Shown here: piece by piece, positions 1-5,936 of the stretch
Layout of the letters: each line of letters begins with the position of its first letter
Numbering within the stretch: the first letter of the stretch is position 1
NCBI GenBank assembly: GCA_003167305.1
Contig: PMTP01000100.1
Coordinates: 1 to 5,936 of the forward strand
DNA length: 5,936 nucleotides
From: Acidobacteriaceae bacterium
GTDB taxonomy: Bacteria; Acidobacteriota; Terriglobia; Terriglobales; Acidobacteriaceae
Reading direction: 5' to 3'
The notes under the pieces: model-generated
What the model was told of the DNA's origin: nothing
Database searches by the model: none
Seen by the model: the letters and a program-made list of their open reading frames with translations, nothing else
Position numbers and translations under genes: made by a program

Positions 1-1125
1 GGGGTCGACGATGTCGCGGCGGTCGTCCACGGGCATATAAAAAGCATGAATTCCGGCCACCTGCAACATTGAAATCAGCAGCGTTGTCTTGTCCTTGCAG
101 TCGCCGTAGCGGTTGCGGTAGATGTCAGCCGCATGATTGGCCTGCAAGCCGCCGATGCCGCGCATGACGATAAAATAGCGGACGTTCTTTTGGATGTACT
201 CGGTGATGCGGCTGAGTTTGGCGTAGAAGTCGGGCGCGCCGGCGATGAGTCTTTGCGCCTGGGCGGTAATCTCCGGTGACGGGTCGGGGCGGTTTGCCTC
301 CAGGGTAGTCACCCATTGGCCGATGGCGCGCCACTGATTGTCCTTGCCATCGACCGCGGCATCGCCCCACTGGACGGACATGCGCGCGGCGAGCGCCTGC
401 CATTCCGGACCGGAGCGCAGTTCGCTCAGATCGAGCGCGGGCATATCTTTGATCTCCCAGCGCCAGTGGTTGGGCGCGACCTCGACGGGCTTGACGGGCG
501 GGAATCTGTGCCATGCCTCGGAGTGGGCGCGGCCGGCAGGCAGATCAACTTCGAGGGCCTGAAAGACGACGGGGATGCCGCTCTGGATGCCCCAGCCCGT
601 CTCTTGAAGATATGGTTCAAGCAGTTCCTCGGACTCGCAGATTACGACCGCGCCCACATCGGCAGCCGGGGGATGGACGATGCGTTCCTTGCGGGTAGAG
701 AGCATGATCGGAATGCCGGTGTTGCCGACATCGACGAAATCGGTGTCCTGGGCCTGATACTGCTTTTCGTCGGCAGCGATGGTCCAGGCGTGAAAGTAGT
801 TGACCTTCTCGTCCACATCGTTGGAGACGCCGCACACCGCATCGTGCCGTCCCTGCGGCTTCAGGATGCGCTTAACGATGCGCTCGCGCTCGATGGCGCG
901 TCCCTGATCGTCAACGGTCTCGACGTACTCATCGAAGAGAATCACCGCGGCTGCGTCCCTGGCGTAATCGGGAGTGTGGGTCTTGTAGGCATCCAGGCCC
1001 CACTGCGGAACCGGCTGCTTATCATTGCCAAACCATCCGGCGTGGCTGGGCGCGCAGAAGCAGAGAAGGAGACCAGCCAGCAGAAGGCGGCCGGAGTAAG
1101 ATTTGCACGAGAGCGGCTTTCCCAT
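1..1125 (-). CDS. Exported DUF3857 / transglutaminase-like protein, 3' end cut by window edge
   Basis: This is the first 375 codons of a gene that runs off the left edge without a stop. Residues 1-29 form a Sec signal peptide: Lys/Arg-containing start, hydrophobic LLLAGLLLCFC, cleavage likely after SHA29. There is no good lipobox, so a periplasmic or surface protein is expected. Roughly residues 60-230 match the DUF3857 pattern (strand-rich, with RERIVKRIL). Residues 305-375 begin a transglutaminase-like core: YIQKNVRYF, then GIGGLQANHAADIYRNRYGDC, with candidate nucleophile Cys343 in YGDCKDK. The His and Asp partners would lie past the edge. ATG at 1125 is chosen because AAGGA (1134-1138) sits 8 nt upstream and the ATG follows the preceding gene's stop by 2 nt, implying translational coupling. 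Members of this superfamily are cysteine proteases, amidases or transferases; the substrate here is unknown. Confidence 0.92.
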   Translation of the reverse strand, partial: MGKPLSCKSYSGRLLLAGLLLCFCAPSHAGWFGNDKQPVPQWGLDAYKTHTPDYARDAAAVILFDEYVETVDDQGRAIERERIVKRILKPQGRHDAVCGVSNDVDEKVNYFHAWTIAADEKQYQAQDTDFVDVGNTGIPIMLSTRKERIVHPPAADVGAVVICESEELLEPYLQETGWGIQSGIPVVFQALEVDLPAGRAHSEAWHRFPPVKPVEVAPNHWRWEIKDMPALDLSELRSGPEWQALAARMSVQWGDAAVDGKDNQWRAIGQWVTTLEANRPDPSPEITAQAQRLIAGAPDFYAKLSRITEYIQKNVRYFIVMRGIGGLQANHAADIYRNRYGDCKDKTTLLISMLQVAGIHAFYMPVDDRRDIVDP

Positions 1126-1127
1126 GA

Positions 1128-3200
1128 TCAGTTTCCTTGGACAACGGAAGTGCGGGTGAGCACCAGTTGCTGCTGATCGGCGGCGGCGACTTTTTGATAG
1201 AAGGCGCGGAGATCCTGGTACTCCTCCGGCTTGACGAAGGTGAAGGCGCGGGCGAGCGAGCGGATGACGGTAATCTGGCTGGGCGCGATGGCCACGTTTG
1301 TGCCCAGGACAGCATGGCCCTCCCAGGAGACCTTTGTGTCCTGCGGCGCGCCTTCGACGGAGAGGCTCGCGGGCAGGTGATAGACGATTTGATCCGTGAC
1401 CTGTTCGCCGTAATGCATATCGACGGGCTCGATGCGCTTTTCCTGATCGGCAAAGGGATGCGCGCCGCGCGTCTCGAAAAAGAAGGCGGGAAGCTGGAGA
1501 CGCCCGAAGGAGGCCGCGCCCAGGGTTCCATGCACATTGACGATGGCAATCAGGTTGGCGTCGGGATCGCCGAGGGAGAGGAAGTGATCGGTGTGCGCCT
1601 CGATGCCATTGGGAACGACAGATTCGAGCGAGCGGTCGAACTGTTTCTTGATCTCAGTTTCGTCATTTCCAAGGGCGATTTGACGCCAGTGGAGAGCCTC
1701 CTGGCCGCTCATAATGAAGTTGAAGCGGCCCGTAACGACGCCGTGCTCATCAACGGTGATGTCGCCGGTTCGCAGCAGGGTATTGGCCGTGTAAGCCTGG
1801 AACGGAGTTCGGGCAACCACCGGAGCGCCGGAGCTTTGACGAATACCGGTTGCGCCTGAGTGCCTCCAGTGCATCGTCTGGAAGGGGCACATTTTTTCGC
1901 CGGGATCGAGGAATATCTCATTCCCGCCGATGCTGAGAATGACAATGTAACTGTCGAACTGGTCAAAAGAGAGATATCCAGAGGAGAAGACGCCTTTGTC
2001 GCGATCCACGACCGCCATGGCGTATGCGGTGAGGCCGGCGGCGCGCAGCATGGCCAGGTAGAGGAGCGCGGTCCCTTCGCTGGTGCCGATCTTGCTGGAC
2101 CATGCATCCTCGGCGCTGCCGGCAGAACGCGGACCTGAGGAGCCGAGCGCCTGGACAGCTTTATAGAGCTTTCGGGCTTTGTCTATATCGCTGTCTCCGG
2201 GAGCAACCAGGCCGGCCACGGCCTGGCGGATTGCGGCAGTGGGCTCAGCGAAGCGATCGACATCTTTTGACCATCGCTTATTCTCGGAGGCCCAGAATTC
2301 GCTTCCGCTGAAGGCGTTCTTGTAATAAAAGTTGATATGGTAAGCGAGACTCTGCACCGGCGGCATCCATTCTTCATTGGGCGCCGGCGGAGTGTCCGTC
2401 AGATCGAGGCTGAAATTGCCTATCGCATCTCTCTTGACGGTTACGCCAGCAGGCAGCACCGGCCACCAGATCAGGGTGTTCACCACTTTTCCCCTGGCAT
2501 CCAGCAGATAGCGGCTGGTCATGGCTTGATCGTCACTCAGAAAATCGTTGAAGGGCGTGAAGGCGTAGTGCGACTTGCGGACGAAGAAGGGGCGCTGAAC
2601 CTGCCAGAAGGGTGAGGAGAAGTGCTTTTCGTCGTATCGGATGGTGTAGCGATACTCCAGGATGCTGCCCGCTTCGACGCCGGGCATGGTAAAGGCCCTG
2701 CGGTCAAACTGCCCATCCGGCGATTTCAACTTCAGCAGCTCATCGGGCCTGACGGTGAGAGAAACTACGGTTCCATCGGAATGGATGGTTCGCCCTTTGA
2801 TGTCGTCAATCTTGAAGATCTCTTGCGGGTTTGGCTGTTTGCCTGACGGCTTGGCGCCTTTCTCGCCGGAGTCAGCGTCCGTGAGCCAATCCTGACCCAT
2901 GACGCGCGGCTTGACGCCGGTAGCGCCCGTGTCGCCGACCTGGAAGGGGATTTCGACGTTGGCGAGGTTCTTGCCTGTCTCCTGGAGAATCTTGATGCGC
3001 GTGTAAAAGGAGTAGAAATGGTGCGGATCGTCGGTGATCTCCTCGATGTTGAGGTAGACGGCGGCTGCGCCGGGGGCTTTGGGGTCGGCGGTCATCGCGA
3101 GCTCTTCGGCGGTGGGCTGCTGGAACTGGGCGCGAAGAAGGGCTGGGGATGCGACGGCGAGAAGCAGAAGCAGAATGCGTACTGGAGTGGAAATCCGCAT
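1128..3200 (-). CDS. Exported DUF3857 protein with degenerate transglutaminase-like domain
   Basis: This 690-residue protein has a clear signal peptide: MRISTPVR, then a Leu-rich core, with cleavage likely after LLRA24. Residues about 45-230 fit DUF3857 (RIKILQETG, IHSDGTVVSLTV, GSILEYRYTIRYDEKHF). Residues about 320-440 align with the transglutaminase-like core, and the C-terminal 250 residues are a strand-rich region, as in DUF3857 relatives. The catalytic positions are changed. IGTSEGTALLYLAMLRAAG (371-389) aligns without gaps to the YGDCKDK segment of the downstream protein and puts Ser374 at the cysteine. FDSYIV (415-420) puts Ser417 where FNHxIV is usual. Asp432 of LDPG remains. I infer a non-catalytic binding, scaffold or regulatory role outside the cytoplasm. 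ATG at 3200 has AAAGGA (3207-3212) six nt upstream. It leads a probable two-gene operon with its own promoter. Confidence 0.92.
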   Translation of the reverse strand: MRISTPVRILLLLLAVASPALLRAQFQQPTAEELAMTADPKAPGAAAVYLNIEEITDDPHHFYSFYTRIKILQETGKNLANVEIPFQVGDTGATGVKPRVMGQDWLTDADSGEKGAKPSGKQPNPQEIFKIDDIKGRTIHSDGTVVSLTVRPDELLKLKSPDGQFDRRAFTMPGVEAGSILEYRYTIRYDEKHFSSPFWQVQRPFFVRKSHYAFTPFNDFLSDDQAMTSRYLLDARGKVVNTLIWWPVLPAGVTVKRDAIGNFSLDLTDTPPAPNEEWMPPVQSLAYHINFYYKNAFSGSEFWASENKRWSKDVDRFAEPTAAIRQAVAGLVAPGDSDIDKARKLYKAVQALGSSGPRSAGSAEDAWSSKIGTSEGTALLYLAMLRAAGLTAYAMAVVDRDKGVFSSGYLSFDQFDSYIVILSIGGNEIFLDPGEKMCPFQTMHWRHSGATGIRQSSGAPVVARTPFQAYTANTLLRTGDITVDEHGVVTGRFNFIMSGQEALHWRQIALGNDETEIKKQFDRSLESVVPNGIEAHTDHFLSLGDPDANLIAIVNVHGTLGAASFGRLQLPAFFFETRGAHPFADQEKRIEPVDMHYGEQVTDQIVYHLPASLSVEGAPQDTKVSWEGHAVLGTNVAIAPSQITVIRSLARAFTFVKPEEYQDLRAFYQKVAAADQQQLVLTRTSVVQGN
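1134..1138 (-). promoter_or_regulatory. Shine-Dalgarno site inside the preceding gene
   Basis: AAGGA on the minus strand lies 8 nt before the ATG at 1125 and is formed by the last codons of the upstream DUF3857 gene (the GGA of its C-terminal Gln-Gly-Asn). It fixes the start of the downstream gene and supports coupled translation of the pair. Confidence 0.7.
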
Positions 3201-3206
3201 GAGTTT

Positions 3207-3212
3207 TCCTTT
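3207..3212 (-). promoter_or_regulatory. Shine-Dalgarno site of the 690-residue DUF3857 gene
   Basis: AAAGGA on the minus strand is six nt upstream of the ATG at 3200. The fit in sequence and spacing is good, and it supports this start directly in front of the signal peptide. Confidence 0.7.
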
Positions 3213-3262
3213 GCGCGCAGAGGATTAGAAGCAGTTTCGGAACGGCGTAATTGGTTGCGGAG

Positions 3263-3291
3263 ATTCTATATCGGCAGGAAGGCGGTGTCGA
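3263..3291 (-). promoter_or_regulatory. Candidate sigma70-type promoter for the DUF3857 pair
   Basis: Reading the minus strand, TCGACA (3291-3286) is followed by a 17-nt spacer and TAGAAT (3268-3263). Each hexamer differs from the TTGACA/TATAAT consensus at one position, and the spacing is ideal. A start near 3256 would give a leader of about 55 nt before the ATG at 3200. This would make the DUF3857 pair independent of maf. The call rests on sequence match only. Confidence 0.5.
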
Positions 3292-3353
3292 GGGGCGCTC
3301 TTGATGGAGATGGGCGAGCTGCGCATCCGGCTCTATGAATTTACCCGGCGCAT

Positions 3354-3393
3354 CCCACCCTAGGCGCAAAAACAAAGACGCGCCGAGGGTGGG
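3354..3393. repeat. Intergenic palindrome (hairpin) between maf and the DUF3857 gene
   Basis: CCCACCCT (3354-3361) pairs with AGGGTGGG (3386-3393). After one mismatch, GGCGC (3363-3367) pairs with GCGCC (3380-3384), leaving a 12-nt A-rich loop on the plus strand. This is 13 base pairs in a 40-bp element. It lies 22 nt past the maf stop, so it could end or stabilise the maf transcript. No T-tract follows it on either strand, which argues against a classical intrinsic terminator. It may instead be a copy of a dispersed palindromic repeat; the flanking GGGTGGGGCACCC resembles such elements as I remember them. Confidence 0.6.
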
Positions 3394-3415
3394 GCACCCA
3401 AGGTTGATTCACTCG

Positions 3416-3973
<558 letters not shown>

Positions 3974-4020
3974 ATTCGAATTATTTCAGTATTCGCGCGC
4001 TAGTGACTGAGAATTCAAAG

Positions 4021-4302
4021 TTAGAATATCTTCGAAGAAGGGAAAACCGAATATGCTAGGCAAAATACTGCCACAATCATGAAAGCAATTGTGAACAAAA
4101 ACAGGGTGACAATCTGGCGCCGAACAGGGCTCTCAGGGTATCCGATACGATGCACCCTCCAAGCAGGTGTCCAATAGAAGCAATTAAAGCGCACCCCCGA
4201 TTCCAGACGCTTGTTCTCGGTAACGAGCATCCAGATGGTCTGCACTGTTCTGACGTAAAAGAACAGGGCGATTGCAAAAAAGAAGTAGAACCCGATCTTC
4301 AT
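4021..4302 (-). CDS. Small two-helix membrane protein, function unknown
   Basis: From the ATG at 4302 this encodes 93 residues. Two hydrophobic segments are clear: about residues 3-26 (IGFYFFFAIALFFYV, then TVQTIWMLV) and about 64-86 (IVTLFLFTIAFMIVAVFCLAYSV). Between them is a basic loop (K31, R32, R38, R49, R52, R61, R62), so by the positive-inside rule the loop should be cytoplasmic with both ends outside. AGGAGG (4313-4318) lies 10 nt before this ATG and 7 nt before an in-frame GTG at 4305, which is an equally good start. The open frame extends to 4344, but those upstream starts lack a ribosome site. The gene is clearly AT-richer than its neighbours, which may reflect transfer or membrane-protein composition. 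I do not recognise a family. It ends 47 nt before maf and could share a transcript with it. Confidence 0.7.
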   Translation of the reverse strand: MKIGFYFFFAIALFFYVRTVQTIWMLVTENKRLESGVRFNCFYWTPAWRVHRIGYPESPVRRQIVTLFLFTIAFMIVAVFCLAYSVFPSSKIF

Positions 4303-4312
4303 CACTCCGATG

Positions 4313-4318
4313 CCTCCT
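4313..4318 (-). promoter_or_regulatory. Consensus Shine-Dalgarno site of the small membrane protein
   Basis: A perfect AGGAGG on the minus strand is placed 7 nt before a GTG (4305) and 10 nt before an ATG (4302). It is the main reason for choosing these starts over the upstream GTG 4344 and ATGs 4341 and 4329, and it is strong support that the short ORF is translated. Confidence 0.65.
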
Positions 4319-4370
4319 TCCACCTGCATGATAAAGGACATCACTGATTCGGCCCAAAATAGTAGAACCG

Positions 4371-4450
4371 AAAAGAAGCAAAAACAACCGCAAGTCCTTC
4401 GAATCCGTTGGGCGCAAATAACGCCCCCAACTCCGCTCAGGATGACAATC
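4371..4450. repeat. Hairpin-containing intergenic element, possible dispersed-repeat copy
   Basis: Read on the minus strand, the order is TCATCCTGAGCGGAG, a hairpin, CGAAGGACTTGCGG, then a T-rich run. The hairpin pairs 4407-4414 with 4422-4431 (GTT plus GGGCG against CGCCC plus AAC, with a 2-nt bulge) and has a 7-nt loop. The outer phrases resemble the widespread intergenic motif of the type TCATCCTGAGCG...CGAAGGACCTGCGG found in many acidobacterial and other genomes; this resemblance is from memory. It begins 3 nt after the asparaginase stop, so it could also act at the 3' end of that transcript, but the T-rich stretch is about 20 nt beyond the hairpin, too far for an ordinary intrinsic terminator. 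Confidence 0.5.
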
Positions 4451-4452
4451 GT

Positions 4453-5481
4453 TTACAAGTTGACTATATGTCGAATCGCCCTAGACCTGAGCCCCGTTTG
4501 CAAGCCTGCGGGCGTGGCGATGCCCCAAGCCATGGCGGGGGTGTTGTGGGCCAGGCCGAAGCGTCCGTCGGGGCCGAGCAGGATGATGCCACCGTGGCCG
4601 CCGAGACGGTTGTAGAGGTAGGCAATGGCTTCATGGGCGGCGAATTCGGGGGCGATGCCTGCGGCAACGCGGTCGGTGGCCCACTTGCCGAGGACCAGCT
4701 TCATGATGGGTTCGCCCCAGCCGGTGAGGGAGACGGCGGCGGAGAGATTGTCGGCGTAGCAGCCGCAGCCGATCAGCGAAGAGTCGCCGACACGGCCAGG
4801 AGTCTTGTTAAGGGTTCCGCCGGTGGAGGTGGCGGCGGCCAGATTGCCGCGGGAGTCGAGGGCTACCGCACCCACGGTGTCGTGGGAGTCGAATCCGCCG
4901 GGATCGGCTGGAAGCGCGGTCTCCGGGCTTTTGTCGTCATGAAGGGCCTGGCCGGAGAAGGACAGGTCGGCGAGTCCGGCGGCCTGGCGGGCCTGGGTCT
5001 GGGCAAGGCGCTCGCGCTCGCGGTCGAGAACCAGCTCGGAGTTGTCGATGAGCGCCATTCCGTGCGCGTGGGCGAACTGCTCCGCGCCCGCGCCGACGAA
5101 GTAGACGTGAGGGCTTTTTTCCAGGACCAGGCGGGCGGCCTGAATGGGGTTGCGGAGGTGCTCGACGCAGGCCACGCCGCCCGCCCTCATGCGGCCGCCG
5201 TCCATGAGCAGGGCGTCGAGCTGGACGCGGCCGTCGGAGGTGAGAAAGCTGCCCCGGCCGGCGTCGAAGGCGGGGTCGTCTTCGAGGACGGTGACGGCGG
5301 CTTCGACGGCACCCAGAGCCGATCCGCCGCGTGAGAGAACGGCATAGCCTGTTTCCAGCGCGTTGCGGACCCCCGCTTCGTGAGCGGCCGCGGCGTCGGC
5401 GGGGATGGCCCATGCGCCGCCGTGGACGAGCAGCGTGGGAGCGTGGTGGGCGGGAGTGGTCACCGGATTATCGTAATGCAT
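4453..5481 (-). CDS. iaaA: Isoaspartyl peptidase / plant-type L-asparaginase (Ntn hydrolase)
   Basis: This 342-residue protein fits the family that self-cleaves into alpha and beta chains and hydrolyses beta-aspartyl (isoaspartyl) dipeptides and L-asparagine. The N-terminal LLVHGGAW (17-24) and GRGSFLTSDGRVQLDALLMDG (75-95) are typical of the alpha chain. The cleavage site and nucleophile are in SHDTVGAVALD: cleavage before Thr202 would give chains of about 201 and 141 residues. TSTGG (218-222) and GRVGDSSLIG (229-238), with Arg230 and Asp233 expected to bind the substrate alpha-amino and carboxyl groups, complete the active site. There is no signal peptide, so it is cytoplasmic, with a likely role in turnover of damaged isoaspartyl peptides or asparagine. 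The ATG at 5481 lies inside the upstream small gene (22-nt overlap), implying translational coupling. No strong ribosome site is seen, consistent with coupling. The symbol follows the E. coli relative; preferred substrate cannot be read from sequence. Confidence 0.95.
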   Translation of the reverse strand: MHYDNPVTTPAHHAPTLLVHGGAWAIPADAAAAHEAGVRNALETGYAVLSRGGSALGAVEAAVTVLEDDPAFDAGRGSFLTSDGRVQLDALLMDGGRMRAGGVACVEHLRNPIQAARLVLEKSPHVYFVGAGAEQFAHAHGMALIDNSELVLDRERERLAQTQARQAAGLADLSFSGQALHDDKSPETALPADPGGFDSHDTVGAVALDSRGNLAAATSTGGTLNKTPGRVGDSSLIGCGCYADNLSAAVSLTGWGEPIMKLVLGKWATDRVAAGIAPEFAAHEAIAYLYNRLGGHGGIILLGPDGRFGLAHNTPAMAWGIATPAGLQTGLRSRAIRHIVNL

Positions 5482-5756
5482 TCCACCGGCGGAGTGTGCA
5501 TCTCCGCCACTTCGAGCCGCTCGCCGGGCTTCAGGTAGCTCTTGCGGCGAAACCAGTCTTCCATGGCCGATTGCAGGCGGGCCAGAGGAACGCGCGTCCC
5601 GGCTTCGAGGACTCCGTCGGCGATGGGCAGCGTGTCGTCGAATACGGCATCGTTGGTGAAGTTGCGCATGGCGAAGTTGTCGATCCAGCTGATGGGGCAG
5701 GCGTGGCGTGCGCCGGCCGCGTCGATGCGCTGAATGGAGAGTTTACGCGTGAACAT
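5460..5756 (-). CDS. Small protein of unknown function upstream of the asparaginase
   Basis: From the ATG at 5756 this encodes 98 residues. An in-frame GTG at 5765 would add three residues but has no ribosome site; the ATG has only a weak GTGGA four nt upstream. The product is soluble, with no signal peptide or membrane segment. Visible landmarks are a basic N-terminus (FTRKLSIQRID), a motif-like WIDNFAMRNFTNDAVF in the middle, a charged likely helix LARLQSAMEDWFRRK and a C-terminus ending in VECITIIR. I do not recognise the family. That the frame is real is supported by balanced amino-acid use, a stop overlapping the asparaginase start by 22 nt, and the same strand. The overlap suggests one mRNA and possibly a related role, but none can be named. 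Confidence 0.62.
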   Translation of the reverse strand: MFTRKLSIQRIDAAGARHACPISWIDNFAMRNFTNDAVFDDTLPIADGVLEAGTRVPLARLQSAMEDWFRRKSYLKPGERLEVAEMHTPPVECITIIR

Positions 5757-5799
5757 ACATTCCACTGTACCGGAAGCGGCGTTGCGCGCGGCAAATGGG

Positions 5800-5919
5800 C
5801 TATAGCAAAACCAGGGATGGCGTATCCCGAAACCAACACATTCAAGTCGACGCGACCAACAGAGAGCGGCGACCTTCGACGAGGCTAATCAGGCTACAGT
5901 ATCCCTGGTTTTGCTCTAG
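5800..5919. repeat. Long inverted repeat with 19-bp arms (18 matching)
   Basis: The left arm CTATAGCAAAACCAGGGAT (5800-5818) and the right arm ATCCCTGGTTTTGCTCTAG (5901-5919) are reverse complements except at one position, leaving an 82-bp interior. The last five bases of the left arm (GGGAT, 5814-5818) can instead pair with ATCCC at 5824-5828 around a 5-nt loop, so two mutually exclusive folds exist. A short direct repeat AGGCTA (5882-5887 and 5891-5896) lies just inside the right arm. No transposase and no convincing target-site duplication are visible. It could be a small non-autonomous element, or a structured leader or terminator before the 5756 gene. Confidence 0.65.
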
Positions 5920-5936
5920 GGCTTCTTCTCCTGCAC

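Noticed and set aside
1060..1125. Lipoprotein signal in the partial DUF3857 protein (Cys22 or Cys24)
   Set aside because: The residues before these cysteines (LLL and LCF) do not fit a lipobox, whereas SHA29 gives a normal signal peptidase I site.
316..1176. A 286-codon open frame on the plus strand
   Set aside because: It lies entirely antisense to the DUF3857 genes, whose minus-strand frames show a signal peptide and family motifs. Long antisense frames are expected from GC-rich codon bias, and the product has no recognisable motif.
1137..1859. A 240-codon plus-strand open frame
   Set aside because: It overlaps the C-terminal half of the 690-residue DUF3857 gene on the opposite strand and has no credible domain.
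3354..3393. Classical intrinsic terminator for maf
   Set aside because: The stem is strong, but the sequence following it on the minus strand (ATGCGCCGGGTAAATTC) has no T-tract, so it is reported as a palindrome rather than a terminator.
4408..5334. A 308-codon Gly-rich open frame on the plus strand
   Set aside because: It is antisense to the isoaspartyl peptidase gene, whose motifs are unambiguous. The Gly/Val/Ala/Glu-rich product is a typical shadow translation.
5916..5936. Possible last codons (reading VQEKKP then TAG) of another minus-strand gene entering from the right
   Set aside because: Six codons are too few to support a gene; it is only a possibility that flanking sequence could settle.

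Overview
The window is GC-rich bacterial DNA in which all six supported genes lie on the minus strand and are read from right to left. The gene content suggests an acidobacterium of the Terriglobia/Acidobacteriaceae type. The grounds are exported DUF3857/transglutaminase-like proteins in tandem and intergenic palindromic sequences that I recall as typical of that group. This is an inference from content; there is no rRNA or other phylogenetic marker here to confirm it.

Reading in the direction of transcription: (1) 5936-5766 is non-coding as far as can be seen and carries a long inverted repeat (19-bp arms, 18 matching, 120 bp overall). (2) 5756-5460 is a small cytoplasmic protein of unknown function. 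It overlaps by 22 nt a plant-type isoaspartyl peptidase/L-asparaginase (5481-4453), an N-terminal-nucleophile hydrolase with all recognisable catalytic motifs. (3) 4452-4345 holds a hairpin-containing sequence resembling a dispersed intergenic repeat. (4) 4302-4021 encodes a small two-helix membrane protein in a locally AT-richer stretch. (5) 3973-3416 is maf, a nucleoside triphosphate pyrophosphatase of the dTTP/UTP type. (6) 3415-3201 contains a second strong palindrome and a good sigma70-type promoter. (7) 3200-1128 and 1125-1 (cut by the window edge) are two exported DUF3857/transglutaminase-like proteins separated by only 2 nt, so probably co-transcribed.

The genes do not form one pathway. 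Two likely transcription units are clear: the unknown protein with the asparaginase, and the DUF3857 pair. The most interesting point is the contrast within the DUF3857 pair. The downstream protein keeps the transglutaminase-type catalytic cysteine in the usual YGDCKDK setting. The upstream protein aligns without gaps across the same 19 residues but has serine there, and has also lost the expected histidine. The pair therefore looks like an enzyme-like protein coupled to a degenerate, probably non-catalytic partner. I found no CRISPR array, tRNA, rRNA or recognisable insertion sequence.
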